Assembly (NCBI RefSeq): GCF_003434305.1 | Contig: NZ_QKKX01000031.1 | Coordinates: 31,252-95,251, forward strand | From: Micromonospora sp. MW-13 | Lineage (GTDB): Bacteria; Actinomycetota; Actinomycetes; Mycobacteriales; Micromonosporaceae | Length of the DNA stretch: 64,000 nt | Reading direction: 5' to 3' | Part shown: positions 44,222 to 53,200 of the stretch, one piece after another | Numbering within the stretch: the first letter of the stretch is position 1 | Layout of the letters: every line of letters starts with the position of its first letter | Notes under the pieces: generated by a model | What the model saw: only the letters and a program-made list of their open reading frames with translations | Told to the model about the DNA's origin: nothing | Database searches by the model: none | Position numbers and translations under genes: made by a program

Positions 44222-45447
44222 ACTCCCACTCCCATGTGCTCAGCCAACTCCGCAATCGGCGGCGGCGGCGCACCCCGTGTGCGACGCAGGACGTCCGACA
44301 TCACCTCGTGGGCGATCGGGCGGCAGCGGATCTCCGAGGGCGCGAGCCGGTCGCCGCGCAGCAGCATCTCCCCGGCGCCGGCCACGTCGCCGATCTGGGC
44401 CATGCCCCGGGCGATGTCGAGCAGGTGGTGGGCCCGCCGCTCGGGCAGCAGGCCGTTGAAGGACGGCTCGGGGATGCGCTGGTGGTGCACCTCCACCGCC
44501 CGCCCCCCGTCGCCCAGCTCCACGGCGGCGGCGGCCCGGTGCAGCTCGACGTTCGTCGGTCCGAAGGAGGTCCAGTAGTGGTTGTGGTCGCCGCCGAGCA
44601 GGACGGCCGCCTCCTGGGCGCCGTTGATCAGGTCGTCCACCGTCGCCGAGTCGCCGAGCCGGGAGGCGGCCATCGCGCCCTGGAGCAGCAGCATCCCGTA
44701 GACGGAGAGCCGGTCCGGGGTGGCCTCGTTGGCGCCGCCGGGGGCCAGCCGGTTGGCGATGTTGACGTTGAGCTCCAGCGCGGGCCGGGCCCGGCCCATG
44801 GCGACCATCGCGTTGCAGACCCGGGTGGTGGCGATCCCGGCCAGGAGCTGGTCGTCGGCCCGCTGGGCGACCGCCATCGACCGGTCGGCGGCCAGCCAGG
44901 CCAGGTCGCACTCGCCGAGTTTGCGCAGCACCGAGGAGGCGATCTGGTACACCTGGCCGAGCAGGTGGGCGGCGTCGCGGGCCTGGTCGCCGCCGTGGCC
45001 GGCGTCCGCCGCCTGGGCGTCGCGCAGCAGCTTCGGCAGCGCCCGGGTGAGCATCCCGTAGCGGCCGTACTGGTAGGTCAGCCAGGCGTGGTTGACCGCC
45101 TTGCGCATGTCCACCAGCGGCGGCGGGAACGGGGCCGCGTCGAAGTAGGCGCTCATCGAGTCGTACCGCTCCAGGGCGGCCCGGATCTCCTGGACCTCGA
45201 CCTGGTCGATGCAGTTGAGCGCGTCGGTGCGCCGCTCCGGGTCCTTGCCGAGCAGCAACTGCACGTCGACCTGGAGGATGTCGGCGATCTCGTAGAGGAC
45301 GGAGAACTTGTCCAGCCGGCGCACCCCGCGCTCGACCTTGTCCACCCAGCTCTTGGACTTGCCGAGCCGGTCGGCGAAGACCTGCTGGGACATCTTGCGC
45401 CGCCCGCGCCAGTACGCCACCCGCCGGCCTATGGGTAACTCGTCCAT
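44218..45447 (-). CDS. XRE-family regulator with TPR-like C-terminal domain
   Basis: 409 residues from the ATG at 45447 with GGGGAGGG upstream; earlier in-frame ATGs overlap the divergent promoter. HTH_3 at residues 5-65: RRKMSQQVFADRLGKSKSWVDKVERG, VQLLLG. The remaining 340 residues are helical and repeat-like (AWLAADRSMAVAQRADDQLLAGIATTRV), as in streptomycete regulators of this kind. It forms an operon with the flavoprotein. A palindrome, GTGCAAATTGCAC, in the divergent region is a candidate binding site. Confidence 0.88.
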   Translation of the reverse strand: MDELPIGRRVAYWRGRRKMSQQVFADRLGKSKSWVDKVERGVRRLDKFSVLYEIADILQVDVQLLLGKDPERRTDALNCIDQVEVQEIRAALERYDSMSAYFDAAPFPPPLVDMRKAVNHAWLTYQYGRYGMLTRALPKLLRDAQAADAGHGGDQARDAAHLLGQVYQIASSVLRKLGECDLAWLAADRSMAVAQRADDQLLAGIATTRVCNAMVAMGRARPALELNVNIANRLAPGGANEATPDRLSVYGMLLLQGAMAASRLGDSATVDDLINGAQEAAVLLGGDHNHYWTSFGPTNVELHRAAAAVELGDGGRAVEVHHQRIPEPSFNGLLPERRAHHLLDIARGMAQIGDVAGAGEMLLRGDRLAPSEIRCRPIAHEVMSDVLRRTRGAPPPPIAELAEHMGVGV

Positions 45448-45582
45448 GTCCCATCCCTCCCCTGGCCGGGCCGGCTGGCCTCGGCGGCGACCGTGCGGAC
45501 GGTACGGTGGTCCGTTCGTCCCCAGGTTTTCGCTGGTCGCACAGCCAGTACGTCGGCCGTGCGGGCAGTACTCGTAGCTTTC

Positions 45583-45595
45583 GTGCAAATTGCAC
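45583..45595. promoter_or_regulatory. Palindrome GTGCAAATTGCAC in the divergent XRE/prim-pol promoter
   Basis: Perfect 6-bp half-sites around one central base, AT-rich against a GC-rich background. It lies 136 bp upstream of the XRE start and 99 bp upstream of the prim-pol start. Confidence 0.55.
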
Positions 45596-45693
45596 CAGCC
45601 GTTCCGTCAAGTCAACGAACGCGGGATACGGCAGTGACGGCGCTCGACAAGCGACCTGGCACCTACCGGTCCGGGCGAGAGGAGTTCGAAGGC

Positions 45694-46365
45694 ATGTGGG
45701 GGAACGTCGGGCCGCGGGTCGCGCAGTTGTCGCCGCTGGAACGGGTCCGGCTGCGCCGGGTCGCCGTCCGCTACGCCGTCCACGGCTGGGAGGTGACCCC
45801 GGGCGCGTGCCTGGCCCGCAGCCGCTTCGTGTGCGGCCGGGCCGGCTGTCCCACCGTCGGCTGTCATCCCGCCCTGGAGGACTGGGAGCGGGCGGCCAGC
45901 ACCGACGCGGCGCGGGTGGCGACCTGGTGGCGCAGCCGCCCGCACGGCGTGCTGCTGCCCACCGGACGGGCGTTCGACGTGCTGGAGGTGCCGGCCCATC
46001 TCGGGCGCGGGGTCCTCGACGCGGTGGGGACCCATCCGGCCGGCTTCGGGGTCCGCGGCCCGGTGGTGGTGACGCCGACCGGACGGTGGATGTTCCTGGT
46101 CCGCCCCGGCGACCCGCTGCGCCCGGAGCTGGAGCACTGCTTCCACGTGGTCCGGCACGGCGCCGGCTCGTGGATCCCGGCGCCGCCGACCCGGCTGCCG
46201 GAGGGCACGGTCCGCTGGGCGGTCGCCCCGGAACAGGCGCGCTGGCAGCTCCCGGACTCCTACCTGGTGCAGAACGTGCTGGTCGACGCCCTGCGGGCCA
46301 CCGGCGTGACGCTCACCCCCGAGCTGCTCCCCAACCACCTGCCACTGCCGCGGCGCGGCTGGTGA
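45694..46365 (+). CDS. Bifunctional DNA primase/polymerase-domain protein (prim-pol)
   Basis: 223 residues from the ATG at 45694 with GAGGAG upstream. The N-terminus reads VAVRYAVHGWEVTPGACLARS, then a Cys/His cluster, CGRAGCPTVGCHP, and the segment TWWRSRPHGVLLPTGRAFDVLEVP. Prim-pol domains are normally part of larger replication proteins. This short, stand-alone form is common in Streptomyces and Micromonospora beside an XRE regulator and may be regulatory rather than replicative. The catalytic D-x-D is not evident; only FDVLEVP fills its place. Confidence 0.8.
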   Translation: MWGNVGPRVAQLSPLERVRLRRVAVRYAVHGWEVTPGACLARSRFVCGRAGCPTVGCHPALEDWERAASTDAARVATWWRSRPHGVLLPTGRAFDVLEVPAHLGRGVLDAVGTHPAGFGVRGPVVVTPTGRWMFLVRPGDPLRPELEHCFHVVRHGAGSWIPAPPTRLPEGTVRWAVAPEQARWQLPDSYLVQNVLVDALRATGVTLTPELLPNHLPLPRRGW

Positions 46366-46674
46366 ACCCGTCCGCGACATGTCCGACGCCGACGGGCCGG
46401 CCTGTCGGGGAGCCGACGCGTCCCGGGCAGCGTCCCGGCGGCCCGGGACGTCGTTGACCCGGACGAGGGGGCGACAGCGCCCCGAGCGGGGGTGTGATGT
46501 CCAGCAGGGATGACGCGGCACGCCGACCCGACGGCGCGGAACCGCCACCGCACCACCGACGCGGGCACCGCTGGCCGCCGACCCGTCCGTCCGGTTCCCG
46601 CCCCGGCCGCCCCCGGCCGGGAGGCGCTCACCCGGCCGGCAGCCGCCGCCCCGCCGGCTGACCGCCCCCACCCT
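46366..46674. other. Non-coding stretch after prim-pol
   Basis: Contains a terminator-like hairpin (arms 46419-46428 and 46441-46450, 10 bp, perfect) and a smaller GC hairpin near 46467-46483. The rest is very GC-rich with no supported gene. Confidence 0.5.
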
Positions 46675-46750
46675 CCGCGATCTTGCAGTTCGGGCCCGGA
46701 CACACGGGGACAAAAGCCGCATCTCCGGGGCCGTGGGTCCATGATCGCGG
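46675..46750. repeat. Palindromic intergenic repeat, MITE-like
   Basis: About 76 bp with 8-bp inverted ends CCGCGATC/GATCGCGG (46675-46682 and 46743-46750) and inner pairing of GGCCCGGA with TCCGGGGCC. Starts CCGCGATCTTGCAGTT. I have the impression that this type of element recurs between genes in Micromonospora. Only one copy is seen in the window. Confidence 0.5.
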
Positions 46751-46772
46751 CGAGCGGTGGGGGCCATGTCCG

Positions 46773-47546
46773 TCAGCCGGTCAGGAGGGGGAGGCGGGTG
46801 GAGTGCAGGCAGCGGGCGTCGTCCGTGATCACCGCGTGCAGGTGGCCCGGGAGGCGGTCGAGCCAGCCGATGCCGGCCATCCCCATCGCCACCGCCGCCG
46901 TGGCGTACGCGTCGGCCACCCCGAGGTCCGGGCCGACCACGGTGACCGAGCGCAGCCCGGTGGCCGGGGCGCCCCGGCGCGGGTCGAGCACGTGCTGCCC
47001 GCGCTCGTACACGCCGGAGGTGGCCACGGCCAGGTCGGTGCCGGTGAGCACCAGGCAGGCCGACGACCCGTCCCACGGGTGCCGGACGCCGATCCGCCAC
47101 GGCCGGCCGCTCGCCGAGTGCCCCCGGACGCGGACGTCCCCGCCGGCGTTCAGGCAGTGGTTCGGCGCGCCTGCGGCGACCAGCCGGTCCGAGGCGACCT
47201 GCGCCGCCCAGCCCTTCACGTAGCCGGACGGGTCCAGCCGCCCGGTGACGTACACGTCGAAGAAGCCGTCCGTGGCGCCCCACAGCTCGGCGCAGCGCTC
47301 CAGCACCACACGCAGGTCCGCGGACGCCTCGGACAGCAGCACCTCGCCCCGGTCGAACCGGCACACCTCGCTGTCGGCCCGGTACGTGCTGAACCGGGCG
47401 TCCACCTCGCGCAGCCAGGCGAAGACGTCCCCGGCCAGCTCGCGCAGCCGCGGCGGGGGCAGGTCGTCCGCGAGGTCCAGGCTGATCGCCGTGCCCATGA
47501 CCTGCTCGACCAGGCGCAGGCCGGGGCGGATCACCCGCGTGGTCAC
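46773..47546 (-). CDS. apbE: FAD:protein FMN transferase (ApbE)
   Basis: 257 residues from the GTG at 47546, one base after the FMN-binding gene stop. Motifs: VEQVMGTAISLDL at the N-terminus, STYRADSEVCRFD, DPSGYVKGWAAQVA, the Gly-rich NAGGDVRVRG, and the Mg site region SGVYERGQHVLDPRRG with SVTVVGPDLGVADAYATAAV. ApbE attaches FMN covalently to Thr or Ser in D-x-x-S/T-G-A-T motifs of membrane or exported proteins. The upstream gene encodes such a target. Slightly shorter than classical ApbE, as usual in actinobacteria. Confidence 0.92.
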   Translation of the reverse strand: MTTRVIRPGLRLVEQVMGTAISLDLADDLPPPRLRELAGDVFAWLREVDARFSTYRADSEVCRFDRGEVLLSEASADLRVVLERCAELWGATDGFFDVYVTGRLDPSGYVKGWAAQVASDRLVAAGAPNHCLNAGGDVRVRGHSASGRPWRIGVRHPWDGSSACLVLTGTDLAVATSGVYERGQHVLDPRRGAPATGLRSVTVVGPDLGVADAYATAAVAMGMAGIGWLDRLPGHLHAVITDDARCLHSTRLPLLTG

Positions 47547-47547
47547 C

Positions 47548-48249
47548 TCAGCGGGCCCGGTCGAGGGCGGCCTGCAACGACTGCCGGTACGCGGTGCTGG
47601 TGGCGGTCGCACCGGAGACGGTGTCCAGGTCGGCGCTCTGCTTCCGTACCGCCTGCCCGGCGGTGCCGCTGTACCGGCCGTCGACCTCGTCGCTGCGCCG
47701 GTCGGACTGCGCGGTTTCCTGGGGCAGTTCCAGCGCCGTGCTCGGCTGCTGACCGCCGGGGCGGGCGGGGGTGCCGTCGGTGGCCGTGGTGCCGGTGGCG
47801 TCACCGACCGGGGCGTCGCCGCCGAAGAGTCCACGCACCTGCGGGGTCATGGCCAGGACGGCGCCGCCGGCCACCACCGCGGCGGTGCCCCCGAGGGCGG
47901 CGAGGGCGCGCCGCCGGCCCGCCCGGCGGCCCGGGTCGTCGTCATCGTCCAGGTTGGGCAGTCCGTAGCCGGTGGTCGCGGTCGCGGCCCGGGCCGGCCG
48001 GCCGAGGCCGTCGGGGCCGACCCACTGGGGGCCGCGGTGGGCCGACCCGGGGGCGGCGGGCGCGTACTGCGGATACGGGCCGGCCGGGGCGGGGGGAGCG
48101 TCGGGGTACGGGGGGTTCGACTGGTGGCCGGACGGGCCGTAGGGGTCGGACGTGCCATGGTCGCGGTAACCGTCCGGGGTGGGGTGCTGTCGTCCGTCCC
48201 AGCCGCGGTCGTCCCGCAGCCGGCGCGGTGGCACATTCTGGTCGGCCAT
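47548..48249 (-). CDS. FMN-binding-domain protein, flavinylation target of ApbE
   Basis: 233 residues from the ATG at 48249. A long Pro/Gly/Tyr-rich cytosolic head (to about residue 110) is followed by one membrane helix (ALAALGGTAAVVAGGAVLAM), a linker, and a C-terminal FMN-binding segment with the flavinylation motif DTVSGATATSTAY, the Thr being the likely attachment site. In usual FMN_bind domains a sheet of some 35 residues lies between the YSGTA motif and the DTVSGAT motif; here only about a dozen residues separate them. So the domain is shortened. Co-transcribed with apbE. No ferric-reductase-like membrane partner is nearby. Confidence 0.85.
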   Translation of the reverse strand: MADQNVPPRRLRDDRGWDGRQHPTPDGYRDHGTSDPYGPSGHQSNPPYPDAPPAPAGPYPQYAPAAPGSAHRGPQWVGPDGLGRPARAATATTGYGLPNLDDDDDPGRRAGRRRALAALGGTAAVVAGGAVLAMTPQVRGLFGGDAPVGDATGTTATDGTPARPGGQQPSTALELPQETAQSDRRSDEVDGRYSGTAGQAVRKQSADLDTVSGATATSTAYRQSLQAALDRAR

Positions 48250-48677
48250 GTACCAATCCCGTTCCGTCGAACGCCGGCACGGCTGCGCCCGGGGGTGGGG
48301 CGGTGCGGCGACTACTGCTGGAGGAGTTGCTACGGGACGGTAACCGGGGGGTGAAGGGCCTTCAAGACACGCCGAACCGGCCGGCGACGGCACTTAAGGC
48401 GACGCTCAACGGCACCGGCGGACGGCCCGTTTCGGCTGCTGCCGGCGGGGACGTCCGGAGCAGGGCGTACCCGTACCGGGCGTGCCGGTTCGCCCCGTCC
48501 CCGCGTGACGTGCGTCGTTCCACGGCACAGCGAAACTTAAGCCGGGAATAAGCCTGCGCTCAGCCGGCCCACGACCCGGGAACCCGCGCTCCGGTGGGCG
48601 GTGGACGCACCCCGGGCGGAAGGTCGGCGCCGGCTCCCGCCCAAGCGATCTGTCGAAAGTAGCAGCAGGAGGGGCGC
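48250..48677. other. Divergent intergenic region
   Basis: No gene with support on either strand. It should carry promoters for the FMN-binding operon and for the DUF3040 gene. A local A/T-richer patch with GAAACTTAAG and GGAATAAGCC at about 48531-48555 is the best promoter candidate. Confidence 0.35.
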
Positions 48678-48725
48678 GTGAGCCGCCGCCGCAGCGGGTA
48701 TGCCGCCGAACCGCTGAACGCGTGA
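48678..48725 (+). CDS. Possible leader peptide upstream of DUF3040 gene
   Basis: GTG at 48678 preceded by AGGAGGGGCGC, one of the best ribosome sites in the window, opens a 15-codon frame, MSRRRSGYAAEPLNA, ending at TGA 48725. The DUF3040 ATG follows 15 bases later. The three consecutive Arg codons near the start and the close spacing suggest a regulatory leader or a translational coupling device. No homologue is known to me. Confidence 0.45.
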   Translation: MSRRRSGYAAEPLNA

Positions 48726-48740
48726 GGGGAAGGCACCGCC

Positions 48741-48998
48741 ATGCTCAGCAAAGAGGATCAGCGCAGGTTCGAACAGATCACCCGTCAGCTCCGGGAGAGC
48801 GATCCGGAGTTCTTCGCCCGCCTGGACCACCGGGCCCGGGCCCGCCGCGGCCGGTACCTGATGCTGTTGACCGTCGTGCTGTGGGCCTCGCTGCCGGCGG
48901 CGACCGTGCTGGCCGGCGGGCTGGCCGGGGCGGTCTTCGCGGTGGTGCTGCTGGCCAACGCCGCGCTCATGTGGCGGTTCCGCCGTCGCTGGTTGTGA
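48741..48998 (+). CDS. DUF3040 family membrane protein
   Basis: 85 residues, ATG at 48741 with GGGGAAGG upstream. The soluble head MLSKEDQRRFEQITRQLRES begins with the L-S-x-x-E/D start typical of DUF3040; two hydrophobic helices follow (LMLLTVVLWASLPAATVLA and LAGAVFAVVLLANAALMW) with a basic end. Actinobacterial family of unknown role, often near cell-envelope genes. After it, 48999-49108 contains two near-identical CGGCGTGGACGGTGGCCC units and no gene. Confidence 0.85.
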   Translation: MLSKEDQRRFEQITRQLRESDPEFFARLDHRARARRGRYLMLLTVVLWASLPAATVLAGGLAGAVFAVVLLANAALMWRFRRRWL

Positions 48999-49108
48999 CG
49001 CCGGTCCGGCCGCCGCTCCGGCGTGGACGGTGGCCCCGGCAGCCCGACCGGGCGTGCACCGTGGCACCGGGCGTCGGCCCGGCGTGGACGGTGGCCCGGG
49101 CGCCGCCG

Positions 49109-50209
49109 TCACCGCGCCGGCCGGGACCCGGGGGTAGCCGGCCGGTCCGGCTCCGGGCGGGCGCGACCGAACTCCCGGTACGCCCGGCGCAGCCGCTCCA
49201 GCAGGCCCGGCCCGCCGAGCGCGGGCGCGGGCGCGCCGAGCTGCCGCAGCAGCAGGTCCGGGCCCGTCGACAGGGTCGGCGGACGGTCCGGCAGCGGCAC
49301 CGGCGGCACCCAGAACCGGTCGACGGCGTCGTCCAGCGGCGCTGCGGGCAGCGCGGCGAGCGACCGCGCGGCGCCGACGGCCGGCGCGACGCCCGGACCG
49401 TCCCCGGTGGACGGCGATCCGGGGCCGACGCCGGCAACCGCCGGGGCGGCCGGCCCGGCCCGACCGATGCCGTCCGATGTGGACGGTGTGGCCGGTGCGG
49501 GCACCCGCCCGGCCGGGGCGTCCCGGCCACCCGCCGGGGACCCGGCGGCGCTGCCGGCCGGTGCCGCCCGGTCGGCCGCCGGGGCGGCAGCGGCACGCAG
49601 GGCGCGCAGCCGGTCCAGCAGCTCCGCCCGACGTCGGCCCCGCCAGTGCAGCAGCTCGAACGGGTCCGCGTCGAACGCCTCGGCGAGCAGGTAGAACGTC
49701 GCCGCGAGGTGCTTGCACGGGACGGCGAAGTCGGGGCAGCTACACCGCTGGGCCAGCTCGCCGACCCCGGCGGGGAACAGCGGCGCCCCGGCACCGGCGC
49801 ACAGCTCCTCCAGCTCGGCCGGGAGGTCGCCGGCGAGCAGCCGGGCGCTGAAGAACGCCTGCGCCGCCAGCTCCGCCTCGATCCGGTCCCACAGCGCCGC
49901 CGGAAACGGCTCCAGCGCGATCCGCACCTGGTACGGCTCGGGCCGGGAGCCCTGCACCCGCGCGGTCACCACGCCGGGGGCGACGTCGAGGCTGAGCACC
50001 TGCCCCGCCCGCGCGTACGACCGGCCCCGGGTGAGCCGGGTGCCCAGTGCGAACGACTCCAGCACCTCCAGGAACCGGCGGGACCACCAGGACCGGCCGA
50101 TCGCCCCCCGGGTGCTGCGGGCGCGCAGCCCGCCGTCCACCCGGCGCGGCCGGCCGTAGTCGGCGAACCGGCCGGTCGACGCCGGCCCGTCCGAAGCCGG
50201 CCCGGTCAC
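49109..50209 (-). CDS. SWIM zinc-finger protein
   Basis: 366 residues from the GTG at 50209, overlapping the SNF2 stop (GTGA). N-terminal SWIM-associated region RSWWSRRFLEVLESFALGTRLTRGRSYARAGQV, then the SWIM motif CSCPDFAVPCKH near residue 160. The C-terminal half is an Ala/Pro/Gly-rich disordered tail, with a final conserved piece DAVDRFWVPPVPLP. It is translationally coupled to the SNF2 helicase and probably forms a complex with it; this pair is conserved in actinobacteria. Confidence 0.92.
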   Translation of the reverse strand: MTGPASDGPASTGRFADYGRPRRVDGGLRARSTRGAIGRSWWSRRFLEVLESFALGTRLTRGRSYARAGQVLSLDVAPGVVTARVQGSRPEPYQVRIALEPFPAALWDRIEAELAAQAFFSARLLAGDLPAELEELCAGAGAPLFPAGVGELAQRCSCPDFAVPCKHLAATFYLLAEAFDADPFELLHWRGRRRAELLDRLRALRAAAAPAADRAAPAGSAAGSPAGGRDAPAGRVPAPATPSTSDGIGRAGPAAPAVAGVGPGSPSTGDGPGVAPAVGAARSLAALPAAPLDDAVDRFWVPPVPLPDRPPTLSTGPDLLLRQLGAPAPALGGPGLLERLRRAYREFGRARPEPDRPATPGSRPAR

Positions 50210-53200
50210 TCGACCACCGCCCCGGCCTCCAGCGCGAACAGCTCGCGCAGCCGCTCGGTGGACAGCTCGGTCACCCACTGCTCGCCGGTGCCCACCACGG
50301 ACGCGGCCAGGCTGCGCTTCTCGGCGATCATGGCGGCCACCTTCTCCTCCACCGTGCCGGCGCAGACGAACTTGCGTACCTGCACCCGCCGGCGCTGGCC
50401 GATCCGGAACGCCCGGTCGGTGGCCTGGTCCTCGACGGCCGGGTTCCACCACCGGTCGACGTGCACCACGTGGTTGGCGGCGGTGAGGGTGAGCCCGGTG
50501 CCGCCGGCCTTGAGGCTGAGCACGAACAGCGGCGGCCCGCCGGCGGACTGGAAGCGGGTCACCATCGCGTCCCGGTCGGCCTTGCCCACCCCGCCGTGCA
50601 GGAAGAGCACCTCCCGGCCGAACCGGGCGGAGAGGTGCCCGCGCAGCATCCCGCCGAACTCGGCGTACTGGGTGAACAGCAGGGCCCGCTCCCCCGCCGC
50701 CAGCACCTCGTCGAGGATCTCCTCCAGCCGGGCCAGCTTGCCGGACCGGCCGGCCAGCGCGGAGCCGTCGCGCAGGAGCTGGGCGGGGTGGTTGCAGACC
50801 TGCTTGAGCCGGGTCATCGCCGACAGCACCAGGCCGCGCCGCTCAATGCCGTCACTGGACTCGATGCGGGCCAGCATGTCGTCCACCACCGCCCGGTAGA
50901 GCGACGCCTGCTCGGCGGTGAGGTTGCACAGCACCTCCATCTCCAGCTTCTCGGGCAGGTCGGAGATGATCGACGAGTCGGTCTTGAGCCGGCGCAGCAC
51001 GAACGGGCCGGTCATCCGGCGCAGCCGCTCGGCGGCCTCGGCGTCGCCGTGCCGCTCGATCGGCTCGGCGTACGCCTTGCGGAACGCCGCCGCCGGGCCG
51101 AGCAGGCCGGGATTGGCGAACTGCATGATCGACCACAGATCGGCGAGCCGGTTCTCCACCGGCGTGCCGGTGACCGCCACCCGGTGCCGGGCGGGCAGCG
51201 ACCGGACCGCCTCCGCCTGCCGGGTGGCGGCGTTCTTGATCGCCTGCGCCTCGTCCACCACCACCCGGTGCCAGTCGATCCCGGCCAGCTCGACCGCGTC
51301 CCGGGCGGCCACCGAGTAGGTGGTGAGGACCAGGTCCGCCGCGTGCACGACCGCGGCGAACCCCTCCCCCCGGGCCCGCTCGGCCCCGTGGTGCACGTGT
51401 ACGCGCAGCGCCGGAGCGAACCGGGCGGCCTCCCGCTGCCAGTTGCCCACCAGCGACATCGGGCAGACCAGCAGGGTCGGCCCGGCGCTCGGCGGGTCCC
51501 CGGCGATCAGGGCCAGTAGCTGCACCGTCTTGCCCAGCCCCATGTCGTCGGCGAGCACCCCGCCGAGGCCGAGCGACTGGAGGAACGCCAGCCAGGCCAG
51601 CCCGCGCCGCTGGTACGGCCGCAGCGTCCCGGTGAACGCCGGCGGCGGGTCCAACGGGGTGAGCCGCCGCTCGGCCTGCCCGGCGAGCAGCTCGCCGAGC
51701 GGCCCGTCGGCGGTCACCTCCAGCACCGGCAGCGCGTCGTCGGAGTCCGCGTCGGCGAGGCCGAGCCGGAGCAGGTCGGCCACGGTCAGCTCGCCGGCCG
51801 AGCGGAGCAGCCGCAGCCCGGCGGCGAGCCGCCCCGGGTCCAGCTCCACCCAGCGCCCCCGCAGCCGGACCAGCGGGGTCTTCAGCTCCGCCAGCGCGGC
51901 CAGTTCCTCGGCGGTGAGCGGCTCGTCGCCGAGGGCCACCTCCCACCGGTAGTCGACCAGCGCATCCAGGCCGAACCCGCCGTCGACGGCGGCCACGGTC
52001 CCCGGCGCGGTGCGGCTGCGGGCCTGCAACCGGGCCCCCAGCCGGGACGAGGGCCGCCGCCACCAGGACGGCAGCAGCACCCCGAAACCGGCGGCGTGCA
52101 GCACCGGCGCGCCGTCGCGCAGGAACCGGTGCGCGCCCTCGACGTCCAGCTCCAGGGCCTCCGGGGTGGCCGTGCGCAGCGCCGCGTCCAGCTCCGGCCA
52201 GAGCCGGCTGGCCCGGCCCAGCTCGGCGAGCAGGGTCTCCTGCGGGGAGTCCAGCCGGCCGGCGAGGGCGGGCCCGGGGTGCGGGGACCGCCAGACCTGC
52301 CCGGCGTCGACGATCAGGCTGGGCTCGTCGGCGGCCTGGAGCCCGAACTCGACCCGCCAGCGACCGGCGTCGGGCGGCGTCCCGGCCGGGTCGGCCCCCA
52401 CGTCCCGGGCCCCGGCCGGCGCGCCGCCGAGCGGGTTCGCCGGCGTATCGCCGAGCGGGTCGGTCGAGGCGTCGCCGAGCGGGTCGGCGGCCGGCTCCAC
52501 CAAGCGGAAGCTGGCCCGGACCGCGCCGCCGGCCGCGTCCCGCTGCCAGTCGTCCAGCTCGGCGCGCAGCGCCGCGAGGGCCCCCGGCTCGGCGGTGAAC
52601 TCCCCGGCCGGCCCGGTCAGCGCGGCCAGCCAGGCCGGCACCGCGCCGGTAGGCCGGCCGCCCCGGGCCAGCGTGGTGCGGGTGAGGGCGGCCCGGGCGG
52701 CGGCGTCGGTCAGCGCGTCGAGGGCGTCGGCGACCAGGTCGCCGGGGGGCAGGTCGCCGGCGGCCCGGGCCACCGGCGGGAGGGCCAGCGCGAGCGACCG
52801 GGCCCACGCCGCGTCGGCGCCGGTGAGCAACGGCCGCCACACCGCCCGCGCCGCCGCAGCCCCGGGCTCGCCGTCCTCGGGCCGCGCCGGGACGACCCCG
52901 GGCAGGACGCGGCCCCGGCGGACCAGGTCCGCGGCGAACTCCGCCAGCTCGGCCAGGTGCCGCAGGGTGGCGCCGGGCACCCCGGCGCGGTCGCCGGCAG
53001 CGCGCAGCAGCGCGAGCGCGTCCGCCGGGGCGTACCGGAGGGCGGGGGCGCGCCAGCCGGCGAGGGTGACCGGCCCGCGGACCGGCTCGGCGACGGCGGT
53101 CCGGACCAGCTCCGGCGAGTCGACCGGCGAGCCCGCCCGGGTGGGCAGGCGCAGCAGCACCGACCCGGCCTCGGCGGTTGTCCCCGGCGTGCCGGGTGGC

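Noticed and set aside
49109..49600. Repeat-rich Pro/Ala stretch as a mobile element
   Set aside because: It is the disordered tail of the SWIM protein, with normal codon bias.
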